Assembly: GCA_905233835.1 (NCBI GenBank)
Contig: CAJOGB010000002.1
Location: 1 to 40,304 of the forward strand
DNA: 40,304 nucleotides
DNA from: an uncultured Lachnospiraceae bacterium
GTDB lineage: Bacteria; Bacillota; Clostridia; Lachnospirales; Lachnospiraceae
Direction: 5' to 3'
Made by a program: the position numbers and the translations under genes. The notes below the pieces were generated by a model that worked only from the letters and a program-made list of their open reading frames with translations, was not told the origin of the DNA and ran no database searches. Positions 15,501 through 23,247 of this stretch are shown piece by piece (within the stretch, counting starts at the first letter, position 1; each line of letters begins with the position of its first letter).

Positions 15501-16610
15501 ATGAATAAGTATGTAAAGATCCTTTCTCTTATCCTTGCATCCTGCGTTTTGTTTTGCGGTTGTAAGGATAAGAAGGAAGTTGTTGAGGAACCGACGGATA
15601 CGGTTTCCGAATTAAATTACAAGGAACTTTCCAAGAAACAATTGGAAGTTTTGGCCCTTGAAAATGATGGGGAGGCCGCATTTTATTTGGGTCAAATTTA
15701 CGATTACGGTTTGGAAGAAGAGTCAAAGAATGCTTCCGAGGCTTTTCGATGGTATCAGGTTTCTTCCGATGCCGGTTTTCCTTACGGCTCTTTATATCTC
15801 GGTTATTGTTATTTAAACGGAGCCGGAGTTGAAAAAAACACAGAAACTGCCGGTGAATTGTTTCAAAATGCGCTTGATAATGACGTAAAGGAAGGTCTTG
15901 TGGGACTTGCCAGATGCATTATTTTGAACAATGATGAAGAAAGATTTTCGGAAGCCAGAGAATACATTGAAGAAGCTTATAACTTAAACCTTTTGGACGG
16001 TTTCTATTATATGGGATATGTCCATGAAAAAGGAATCGATACGGAGGTAAATGTTGAAAAAGCCGTAGAGTGTTATGAAAAAGCTGCTTCTTATGAATCC
16101 GATGATGTGGGAGATCAATTTGCGATAAATTCCGCTAATACGAGACTTGGATATTTGTATGCAAACGGTCTTTTGGGAGAAGTGGACGGTAAAACAGCAC
16201 TTTCATATTTAAAAAAAGCAGCCGACAACGGATTTTTGGAAGCAAAATACTATATCGGTATTATGTACTTAAGCGGAATCGGAATCGATAAAAATCCAGA
16301 GAAAGCTTTATCTTATTTTGAAGAAGCGGCGGAAGAGGATTACGCTCCCGCATTAAGTCAGATAGCTTATATTTATTTTAACGGAAACGGTGTGGAGCCG
16401 GATTATGAGCAAGCCGTTTATTATGAAAAGTTGGCTGCCGCGCAAGGATATGCCCCGTCTCAAATCAATTTGGGCTATTTGTATGAAAACGGATTCGGTG
16501 TGGAAAAGAATTTAGAAACCGCACTTGCTTATTATAAACTTGCTGCAGAATCTGATTTTGAGGGAGCAAATGAGGCGATTACCCGAGTGGAAAGCCTGTT
16601 ATCGAAATAA
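15501..16610 (+). CDS. Sel1-repeat lipoprotein
   Basis: A 369-residue predicted lipoprotein. A signal sequence (ILSLILASCVLFCG) ends at Cys21, although Phe and Cys at -3 and -2 make the lipobox unusual. From about residue 50 to the end run about eight Sel1-like (TPR-related) helical repeats, such as YLGYCYLNGAGVEKN, YIGIMYLSGIGIDKN, YFNGNGVEPDYEQA and LGYLYENGFGVEKNLETA. Such repeats mediate protein contacts; the partner is unknown. It starts 14 bases after thrS and ends 19 bases before the CapA-like gene, which is also a lipoprotein. The two may therefore work together at the outer face of the membrane. Confidence 0.9.
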   Translation: MNKYVKILSLILASCVLFCGCKDKKEVVEEPTDTVSELNYKELSKKQLEVLALENDGEAAFYLGQIYDYGLEEESKNASEAFRWYQVSSDAGFPYGSLYLGYCYLNGAGVEKNTETAGELFQNALDNDVKEGLVGLARCIILNNDEERFSEAREYIEEAYNLNLLDGFYYMGYVHEKGIDTEVNVEKAVECYEKAASYESDDVGDQFAINSANTRLGYLYANGLLGEVDGKTALSYLKKAADNGFLEAKYYIGIMYLSGIGIDKNPEKALSYFEEAAEEDYAPALSQIAYIYFNGNGVEPDYEQAVYYEKLAAAQGYAPSQINLGYLYENGFGVEKNLETALAYYKLAAESDFEGANEAITRVESLLSK

Positions 16611-16629
16611 TCTGTTTTAGAGAAGTGAT

Positions 16630-18000
16630 ATGAAAAAAAAGATATTGATTTTTTCGGTAATTCTGTTGATGTTATCTTTTACTGCATGCCAATCAAAAAC
16701 CAAAGCATCAAATCAGAATTCCGGTGTTATATCGGAAAACAACCGAAATGTCGAACAGTTAAATGAAGCGATTGAAGTCATATTAAATGATGCTACCGCC
16801 GATTTTATCGGGAATTATCCGATTTCCGATGATTTCTTTTATTGGGTGGCTTCGAATTACGGTGACGATGTAATTTTCGAAATCGTAAAAGCCGGGGATG
16901 TATCCGATCCGGAAATATGGTTTGCAAAAACAAATAACAGTATTCATGTTTTGTGGTACGAGTATTGTAAATCCACAGGAATCGGAGCCTATGATTATTC
17001 CCATATTCATGAAATCGAAACCGATCAGTCTTATGTTACTTTTGATTTTTCCGGTGACGTGAATTTGGCGGAAGGTGCAGCCACCACACTTTTCATGGAT
17101 GAACAACCAAACGGTATATCAGATTGTTTTTCCGATGATTTAAAAAGAGAAATGGAAAATGCGGATGTTTTGGTTTTGAACAATGAGTTTACCTATACCG
17201 ATAGAGGAGAACCCATTCCGAACAAAGCTTTTACCTTTCGAACTTCGCCGAGCAGAGTTTCTTCCATGCAACAGTTGGGCTGCGATTTGGTGACTCTTGC
17301 AAATAACCATGTATGGGACTACGGTGAGATTGGATTACAGGATACCTTAGATACTTTAAATAATGTGGGACTTCCTTATGTGGGAGCGGGTAAGAATCTT
17401 ACCGAAGCGTGCCGTGCCCAGTATTACATTGCAAACGGCAGAAAAATCGCCATTGTTAACGCGACACAGATTGAACGTTCCTATTCCTATACACGACAAG
17501 CGACGGATGATACAGCCGGAGTATTAAAAACGTTAGATCCGGCATTGTTTTGCCAAGTGATATCCGATGCCGATAAACATTCGGATTTTGTGATTGCCTG
17601 TGTCCATTGGGGAACGGAAGGCGATAAATCCTACGGGAAAGATCAGGTGCTTTTGGCAAATGCTTTTGTGGAATCCGGAGCGGATGCAATCATCGGTGGT
17701 CACACCCATTGTTTACAGGCAGTGGAGTTTATCGGTGATGTGCCGGTATACTATTCCCTTGGTAATTATTGGTTTGCTACGACTGCAAATATGCCTGCGG
17801 ATTATGATACCGGTTTGGCACATATTGAAATATACAGAAATTTAACCGTTACGTGTAAATTTATTCCTTGTATGTTTTCGAAAGCGAAGACTTCTATGGT
17901 GTCGGAGGAACACGGAGCACGAATTTTTGCGGAACTCAATGCACTTTCTCAAAGTGTTCGTATATCAAATGATGGAATTCTAATGAAAAAAGGAGAATGA
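16630..18000 (+). CDS. CapA-family metallophosphatase-fold lipoprotein
   Basis: A 456-residue predicted lipoprotein. The signal peptide KKKILIFSVILLMLSFTAC ends at lipid-modified Cys20. Residues about 40-135 form an N-terminal domain I cannot name (FYWVASNYGDDVIFEIV, IHVLWYEYC). The CapA / PGA-synthesis domain follows: metal-site segments FDFSGDVNLAEG (139-149), LVLNNEFTYTDRG, TLANNHVWDYG, CVHWGTEGDKSYG, IIGGHTHCLQ and YYSLGNYWF. CapA is linked to poly-gamma-glutamate capsule formation. No capB or capC genes are present, so cell-envelope hydrolase is the safer role. The stop overlaps the region of the gpmI start. Confidence 0.9.
   Translation: MKKKILIFSVILLMLSFTACQSKTKASNQNSGVISENNRNVEQLNEAIEVILNDATADFIGNYPISDDFFYWVASNYGDDVIFEIVKAGDVSDPEIWFAKTNNSIHVLWYEYCKSTGIGAYDYSHIHEIETDQSYVTFDFSGDVNLAEGAATTLFMDEQPNGISDCFSDDLKREMENADVLVLNNEFTYTDRGEPIPNKAFTFRTSPSRVSSMQQLGCDLVTLANNHVWDYGEIGLQDTLDTLNNVGLPYVGAGKNLTEACRAQYYIANGRKIAIVNATQIERSYSYTRQATDDTAGVLKTLDPALFCQVISDADKHSDFVIACVHWGTEGDKSYGKDQVLLANAFVESGADAIIGGHTHCLQAVEFIGDVPVYYSLGNYWFATTANMPADYDTGLAHIEIYRNLTVTCKFIPCMFSKAKTSMVSEEHGARIFAELNALSQSVRISNDGILMKKGE
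17991..17995 (+). promoter_or_regulatory. SD that fixes the gpmI start at 18003
   Basis: AGGAG lies 7 bases before ATG 18003 but only 1 base before the earlier in-frame ATG at 17997, which makes 18003 the likely start. The SD lies in the last codons of the CapA-like gene, so translation is probably coupled. Confidence 0.75.
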
Positions 18001-18002
18001 AA

Positions 18003-19541
18003 ATGAGTAAAAAACCTACAGTACTTATGATTTTGGATGGATTCGGTTTGAATGAGAATCCGAAAGGAAATGCCGTTGCAATGGCAAATACACCTGTCAT
18101 TGACGGATTAAAGAAAGATTATCCTTGGGTAAAGGGATATGCATCCGGGCTTTCCGTTGGACTTCCTGACGGACAGATGGGTAACTCTGAAGTCGGTCAT
18201 ATGAATATGGGCGCAGGTCGAATTGTATATCAGGAACTTACACGTATTTCAAAAGAAATCGAAGACGGTGATTTCTTCAATAACGAAGCGTTAAAACTTG
18301 CTTTTGCTAATGCAAAGAAAAACAATTCTTCCGTACATCTTTACGGCCTTTTGTCAGATGGTGGTGTTCATTCTCATATTACTCATGTATACGGTCTTTT
18401 GGAAATGGCAAAACGTGAGGGCGTGGAGAATGTATATGTACACGCTTTCTTAGACGGTAGAGATACTCCTCCAACCAGCGGTATTACTTATGTAAAAGAT
18501 TTGGAAGATAAGATGAAGGAACTCGGTGTCGGAAAGATTGCTTCCTTATCCGGACGTTTCTATGCCATGGATCGAGATAATCGTTGGGATCGTGTGGAAA
18601 AAGCATATCGTAATCTTACGGAAGGAAACGGTGAAGTTGCATCATCCGCAGTAGAAGGAATGCAGGCTTCTTATGATAAGGATGTGACCGATGAGTTCGT
18701 TCTTCCGACAACCATTATGGAAAACGGTAAACCGGTAGCTGTCATCAAAGACGGTGATTCCATTATTAACTTTAACTTCCGTCCGGATCGTGCAAGAGAG
18801 ATTACAAGATGCTTCTGTATGGACGAGTTTGACGGATTTAATCGCGGAGCCAGAAAAGATGTTACATATGTATGCTTTACCGAATACGATGTAACCATTC
18901 CGAATAAAGAAATTGCATTTAAGAAGGTTGAACTAAAAAATACCTTTGGTGAGTACTTAGCTGCCAACGGAAAAACACAGGCACGAATCGCCGAAACCGA
19001 AAAGTATGCGCATGTTACTTTCTTCTTTAACGGCGGTGTGGAAGAGCCTAACAAAGGTGAGGATCGTATCCTTGTAAATTCTCCGAAGGTTGCCACCTAT
19101 GATCTTCAGCCGGAAATGAGTGCTCCGGAAGTGTGTGACAAGCTTTGTGAAGCCATTGAATCCGGAAAATACGATGTTGTAATTTGTAACTTTGCAAATC
19201 CGGACATGGTTGGTCATACCGGTGTGATTGAAGCAGCGGTAAAGGCGGTTGAAACCGTGGATAGCTGTGTGGGACGTGCTGTAGAATCCGTAAAGAAAAT
19301 GGATGGAGTTTTATTCATCTGTGCCGATCACGGAAACTGCGATATGATGATTGATTACGAAACGGGAGAACCGTTTACCGCACATACCACCAATCCGGTA
19401 CCGTTTATTTTGGTTAATGCAGATCCGTCTTATAAGTTGGCAGAAGGCGGACGTTTATGTGATATTATTCCTACCTTAATCGAACTGATGGGAATGGAGC
19501 AGCCGGCTGAAATGACAGGAAAGTCACTGCTCGTAAAATAG
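18003..19541 (+). CDS. gpmI: 2,3-bisphosphoglycerate-independent phosphoglycerate mutase
   Basis: A 512-residue manganese-dependent mutase that interconverts 3- and 2-phosphoglycerate in glycolysis. The N-terminal metal site is VLMILDGFGLNEN. The nucleophile is Ser62 in GQMGNSEVGHMNMGAGR. Other family segments are LLSDGGVHSHITH, FLDGRDTPP, SGRFYAMDRD, FNFRPDRAREI, the C-terminal metal sites NFANPDMVGHTG and CADHGNCD, and FTAHTTNPVPF. The gene is far from gap-pgk-tpiA and lies in a run of genes from thrS to purB. Confidence 0.97.
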   Translation: MSKKPTVLMILDGFGLNENPKGNAVAMANTPVIDGLKKDYPWVKGYASGLSVGLPDGQMGNSEVGHMNMGAGRIVYQELTRISKEIEDGDFFNNEALKLAFANAKKNNSSVHLYGLLSDGGVHSHITHVYGLLEMAKREGVENVYVHAFLDGRDTPPTSGITYVKDLEDKMKELGVGKIASLSGRFYAMDRDNRWDRVEKAYRNLTEGNGEVASSAVEGMQASYDKDVTDEFVLPTTIMENGKPVAVIKDGDSIINFNFRPDRAREITRCFCMDEFDGFNRGARKDVTYVCFTEYDVTIPNKEIAFKKVELKNTFGEYLAANGKTQARIAETEKYAHVTFFFNGGVEEPNKGEDRILVNSPKVATYDLQPEMSAPEVCDKLCEAIESGKYDVVICNFANPDMVGHTGVIEAAVKAVETVDSCVGRAVESVKKMDGVLFICADHGNCDMMIDYETGEPFTAHTTNPVPFILVNADPSYKLAEGGRLCDIIPTLIELMGMEQPAEMTGKSLLVK

Positions 19542-19581
19542 CAGTTTGACATATTAAAATAAGGCAAAAGGAGTAAGAGTA

Positions 19582-20457
19582 ATGACTGATTTGAAACCAA
19601 TGAAAGAAGGAAAAGTAAGGGAGGTTTACGATAACGGCGATAGCATTATTATGGTTGCTACCGATCGTATTTCTGCTTTCGATGTGATTTTAAAGAACAA
19701 GATTGTGAATAAGGGTGCAATCCTTACACAGATGTCTAAGTTCTGGTTTGATTTTACAAAAGATATCATTCCAAATCACATGATTTCCATCGACGTAAAC
19801 GACATGCCTGAGTTTTTCCGTAAGGAAGAATATACCGGAAACTCCATGAAATGTAAAAAGCTTGAGATGCTTCCCATTGAATGCATTGTTCGAGGATATA
19901 TTACAGGAACCGGTTGGGCAAGTTACAAGGAAAACGGTACCGTTTGCGGAATTAAGTTACCGGACGGCCTTGTGGAATCAGATCAGCTCCCTGAGCCAAT
20001 TTATACACCTACCACCAAGGCGGATTTAGGTGATCATGATGAACATGTTACCTTTGAAGAAACCGTGGATATTTTGGAAAAGAAATTCCCGGGACGCGGT
20101 GAGGAACTGGCAAAAGCACTTCGCGACAATACCATTGCCATCTACAAAAAATGTGCGGCTTATGCAAGAGAACGTGGCATTATTATTGCAGATACCAAAT
20201 TTGAGTTTGGTTTGGATGAACAGGGTAATTTAGTATTGGGAGATGAGGTTTTAACTCCGGATTCTTCCCGCTTTTGGCCGGTGGAAGGATATGAACCGGG
20301 CAAGTCTCAGCCATCCTTTGATAAACAGTTTGTTCGTGATTGGTTAAAAGCAAATCCGGATAGCGATTACTTACTTCCGGATGATGTAATTGAAAAGACC
20401 ATTGAGAAGTATAAAGAAGCATTCGAACTTCTTACCGGATCAAAATTTCAAGGATAA
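19582..20457 (+). CDS. purC: SAICAR synthetase (phosphoribosylaminoimidazole-succinocarboxamide synthase)
   Basis: A 291-residue enzyme that joins CAIR and aspartate with ATP to make SAICAR in IMP synthesis. Family segments are MKEGKVREVYDNGD, ATDRISAFDVIL, MLPIECIVRGYITGTGW, EPIYTPTTKADLGDHDE, IIADTKFEFG and LTPDSSRFWP. The longer length (about 290 against about 240 for the short bacterial form) matches the longer, yeast-like type also found in Clostridia. A purine-rich SD (AAAAGGAG) precedes the ATG, 40 bases after gpmI. purB follows after 25 bases; the two steps are consecutive in the pathway. Confidence 0.96.
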   Translation: MTDLKPMKEGKVREVYDNGDSIIMVATDRISAFDVILKNKIVNKGAILTQMSKFWFDFTKDIIPNHMISIDVNDMPEFFRKEEYTGNSMKCKKLEMLPIECIVRGYITGTGWASYKENGTVCGIKLPDGLVESDQLPEPIYTPTTKADLGDHDEHVTFEETVDILEKKFPGRGEELAKALRDNTIAIYKKCAAYARERGIIIADTKFEFGLDEQGNLVLGDEVLTPDSSRFWPVEGYEPGKSQPSFDKQFVRDWLKANPDSDYLLPDDVIEKTIEKYKEAFELLTGSKFQG

Positions 20458-20482
20458 ATTGTTTTAAAGGAGATTTATATAA

Positions 20483-21934
20483 ATGAGCACAGATCGTTAC
20501 ACAAGCCCATTGTCAGAGCGTTATGCCAGCAAGGAGATGCAGTATATCTTTTCTCAGGATATGAAATTTAAAACCTGGAGAAAACTATGGATTGCTCTTG
20601 CGGAAACCGAGATGGAACTTGGACTTTCCGAAAACGGAAAGCCGGTTATCACTCAGGAAATGATTGATGAACTAAAAGCACATCAGGATGAAATTAATTA
20701 TGATGTGGCGAAGAAAAGAGAAAAAGAAGTTCGTCATGATGTTATGAGTCACGTATACGCTTACGGTCAGCAGTGCCCGAAGGCTGCCGGTATTATCCAT
20801 CTTGGCGCAACCTCATGCTATGTGGGAGACAATACCGATGTCATCATCATGCGTGATGCACTTATTTTGGTTCGTAAGAAACTATTAAATGTCATTGCAA
20901 AACTTGCTGATTTTGCTGAAAAATATAAGGATATGCCAACTTTGGCGTTTACCCATTTCCAGCCGGCACAGCCTACCACAGTAGGTAAACGTGCGACCCT
21001 TTGGATCAATGAGTTTATGATGGATTTAGAGGATGTGGAGTATGTTCTTTCTACCATGAAACTTTTGGGTTCAAAAGGTACCACAGGTACCCAGGCAAGC
21101 TTTAAGGAGCTATTTAACGGTGATGATGAAGTCATCGATAAAATCGATCGGATGATTGCCAAGAAAATGGGATTTGACCAGTGTTATCCTGTTTCCGGAC
21201 AGACCTATTCCAGAAAGTTGGATACCAGAGTATTAAATGTTCTTGCGGGTATAGCGGCTTCCGCACATAAGATGTCCAACGACATTCGTTTGTTACAGCA
21301 TTTAAAAGAAGTGGAAGAACCCTTTGAAAAGAATCAGATCGGATCTTCTGCCATGGCATATAAGAGAAATCCAATGCGAAGCGAACGTATCGCTTCTTTG
21401 GCGGATTACATTATTTGTGATGCATTAAATCCTGCCATTATTTCATCCACCCAGTGGTTTGAAAGAACCTTGGATGATTCCGCTAATAAACGTCTTTCTG
21501 TTCCGGAAGGATTTTTAGCCTGCGACGGTATGCTTGATCTTTGCTTAAATGTTGCCGACGGATTGGTTGTATATCCGAAGGTAATTGAGAAGCATATCTT
21601 GGCTGAACTTCCTTTTATGGCTACCGAAAACATTATTATGGACGGCGTGAAGAACGGTGGTAACCGTCAGGAATACCATGAACAGATTCGTGTTCGTTCC
21701 ATGGAAGCCGGAAAGACCGTTAAAGAAGAAGGAAAAGAAAACGATCTTCTTGAGCGTATCGCCGCCGATGAATTCTTCGGTCTTGATTTGGATGACTTAA
21801 AAGCCTACATGAATCCTTCGTTGTATGTGGGACGTTCTCCGAGACAGGTGGAAGTTTACTTAAGAGATGTGGTTCGCCCGGTCCTAGATGCGAACAAAGA
21901 ACTTCTTGGCGCCACCGCTGAAATCAACGTATAA
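20483..21934 (+). CDS. purB: Adenylosuccinate lyase
   Basis: A 483-residue fumarase/aspartase-superfamily lyase that splits SAICAR and adenylosuccinate, releasing fumarate. It therefore acts after PurC and after PurA. The signature SSAMAYKRNPMRSERI (about residues 287-302) holds the mobile catalytic loop. Upstream segments are RHDVMSHVYAYGQQCP, IHLGATSCYVGDNTD and LAFTHFQPAQPTTVGKRA, which holds a catalytic His. The SD AAAGGAG is good. It ends the thrS-to-purB run at a long terminator hairpin. Confidence 0.96.
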   Translation: MSTDRYTSPLSERYASKEMQYIFSQDMKFKTWRKLWIALAETEMELGLSENGKPVITQEMIDELKAHQDEINYDVAKKREKEVRHDVMSHVYAYGQQCPKAAGIIHLGATSCYVGDNTDVIIMRDALILVRKKLLNVIAKLADFAEKYKDMPTLAFTHFQPAQPTTVGKRATLWINEFMMDLEDVEYVLSTMKLLGSKGTTGTQASFKELFNGDDEVIDKIDRMIAKKMGFDQCYPVSGQTYSRKLDTRVLNVLAGIAASAHKMSNDIRLLQHLKEVEEPFEKNQIGSSAMAYKRNPMRSERIASLADYIICDALNPAIISSTQWFERTLDDSANKRLSVPEGFLACDGMLDLCLNVADGLVVYPKVIEKHILAELPFMATENIIMDGVKNGGNRQEYHEQIRVRSMEAGKTVKEEGKENDLLERIAADEFFGLDLDDLKAYMNPSLYVGRSPRQVEVYLRDVVRPVLDANKELLGATAEINV

Positions 21935-21954
21935 AAAATAGAATAATTAATATA

Positions 21955-21998
21955 AAAAAATCTCAAATGTTTTTACATAAAAACATTTGAGATTTTTT
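21955..21998. terminator. Bidirectional terminator between purB and the aminotransferase gene
   Basis: Perfect 20-bp inverted repeat: AAAAAATCTCAAATGTTTTT (21955-21974) pairs with 21979-21998 around a 4-base ACAT loop. It ends in T6 on the plus strand and, by symmetry, on the minus strand. It lies between convergent genes. Confidence 0.95.
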
Positions 21999-22015
21999 AT
22001 TGTCTAAAACTTTTA

Positions 22016-23104
22016 TTATGATAACAATACGTCTATTAATGCTTCGTTTTCCGCATGATTCATAAAGCAGAAGCGAATGAATTTTTCGTTTAAGAATGGG
22101 AAGGTGGAACAATCCCGAATCATCATTTTTTGTCGGATGCATCGATCAAACAGAAACCCTGAATCCACATCCTCGGACAGTATTTTTACCAGCATAAAGT
22201 TGGCGGTGGGATAGAAGGGCTGATATAACTTCGAATCCGTTAACCGATGATAACAGTATTCTCGTTCTTTATCGATGAGTTCTTTGGTATCTTTAATATA
22301 GTCCGCATCGGAAAACATGATGCGTCCCGCTATTTCTGCCAGAGAATTAATCATCCAAGGATTCTTGTACTGGTTGATTTGTTTTAATAAATCTTCGTTA
22401 CCGGTAACGGCATAGCCCAAACGAAGTCCGGGAGCAGCGAAAAACTTGGATGTTCCTCGAAGAATAATAAGATTATTGTAGTATTCCGTTAAGGAAACAC
22501 AAGTAACTTTTTCATAATGGTCACAGAATTCCACATAGGTCTCATCTACCATGACATAGATATCGTGCTGTTTGCAGACATCTAAGATTTGTCGCATGTC
22601 AGATTGCAAGATGGATGTGGAAGTTGGGTTATTCGGATTACACAGTATCAGTAAATCGATATCGTCGTTTAAGGTAGAGGTAAACGCCTCTATATCTAAC
22701 GCAAAATCATTATGAGAATGAAGGGGGAAATAGGTGGTTTTCCCGCCTCCTAAGGCAATTTCTCTTTCATATTCCGAATAAGTCGGACCTAAAATCAGCG
22801 CTTTTTTCGGGTGAGTTATCTGAATAAATAAAGAAATCAATTCCGTTGAACCGTTTCCAACGATGATATTGTCTTTTTCTGTGTGCGCATAGGTAGCGAT
22901 GCTTTCTCTTAAAAGAGTGTAGTCGCGGTCCGGATAACAGGAAATGGCATCAATATGTGAGGATAGCGAGCCTCTTAATTTCGGTGATATGCCAAGTGGA
23001 TTTACATTGGCTGAAAAAGAGATGATTTCTTCTTTTTTTATCCCATAAATCGTCTCGATTTTTTCCAAATCACTTCCGTGAAAATGGTCTTTGTGTTTAA
23101 TCAT
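22016..23104 (-). CDS. PLP-dependent aminotransferase, CobD/HisC-like
   Basis: A 362-residue fold-type I PLP enzyme. The N-terminus HGSDLEKIETIYGI then ISFSANVNPLGISP resembles threonine-phosphate decarboxylase CobD (HGGD, FSANINPLGPP) more than HisC. Cofactor motifs are VGNGSTELISLF, LCNPNNPTS, VDETYVEF, the PLP lysine in RGTSKFFAAPGLRLGYA, and FIRFCFMNH, whose first Arg fits the carboxylate-binding position. The family includes histidinol-phosphate aminotransferase and CobD. No cobalamin or other histidine-synthesis gene is adjacent, so the substrate is open. It is divergent from the unknown operon with a 143-base shared upstream region. Confidence 0.85.
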   Translation of the reverse strand: MIKHKDHFHGSDLEKIETIYGIKKEEIISFSANVNPLGISPKLRGSLSSHIDAISCYPDRDYTLLRESIATYAHTEKDNIIVGNGSTELISLFIQITHPKKALILGPTYSEYEREIALGGGKTTYFPLHSHNDFALDIEAFTSTLNDDIDLLILCNPNNPTSTSILQSDMRQILDVCKQHDIYVMVDETYVEFCDHYEKVTCVSLTEYYNNLIILRGTSKFFAAPGLRLGYAVTGNEDLLKQINQYKNPWMINSLAEIAGRIMFSDADYIKDTKELIDKEREYCYHRLTDSKLYQPFYPTANFMLVKILSEDVDSGFLFDRCIRQKMMIRDCSTFPFLNEKFIRFCFMNHAENEALIDVLLS

Positions 23105-23121
23105 TTTATTCCCTCGTCAAA

Positions 23122-23150
23122 TTGAATTATAAAGGTAAATAGTTTATAAT
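23122..23150 (+). promoter_or_regulatory. Promoter of the four-gene unknown operon
   Basis: TTGAAT (23122-23127), 17-base spacer, TATAAT (23145-23150). A minus-strand TATAAT (23126-23131) overlaps the -35 and could serve the divergent aminotransferase gene. The predicted leader is about 90 bases and holds only a weak 5-bp hairpin (AGGCA / TGCCT, 23189-23206). Confidence 0.8.
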
Positions 23151-23235
23151 TTATTATAACTGTTTAAAATTGAAAATCAACGTATTTTAGGCATTTGCGG
23201 GTGCCTTTCTAAGATTACGAAACATATAGACTGTT

Positions 23236-23240
23236 AGGAG
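23236..23240 (+). promoter_or_regulatory. SD supporting a TTG start at 23248
   Basis: AGGAG lies 7 bases before TTG 23248. The next in-frame ATG (23269) has GGAG only 2 bases upstream, which is too close, so the TTG is preferred. Confidence 0.7.
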
Positions 23241-23247
23241 AATTATT

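Noticed and set aside
19546..19581. TTGACA upstream of purC as a promoter
   Set aside because: A consensus -35 is present, but no -10-like sequence lies 16-18 bases downstream. purC is more likely transcribed from upstream.
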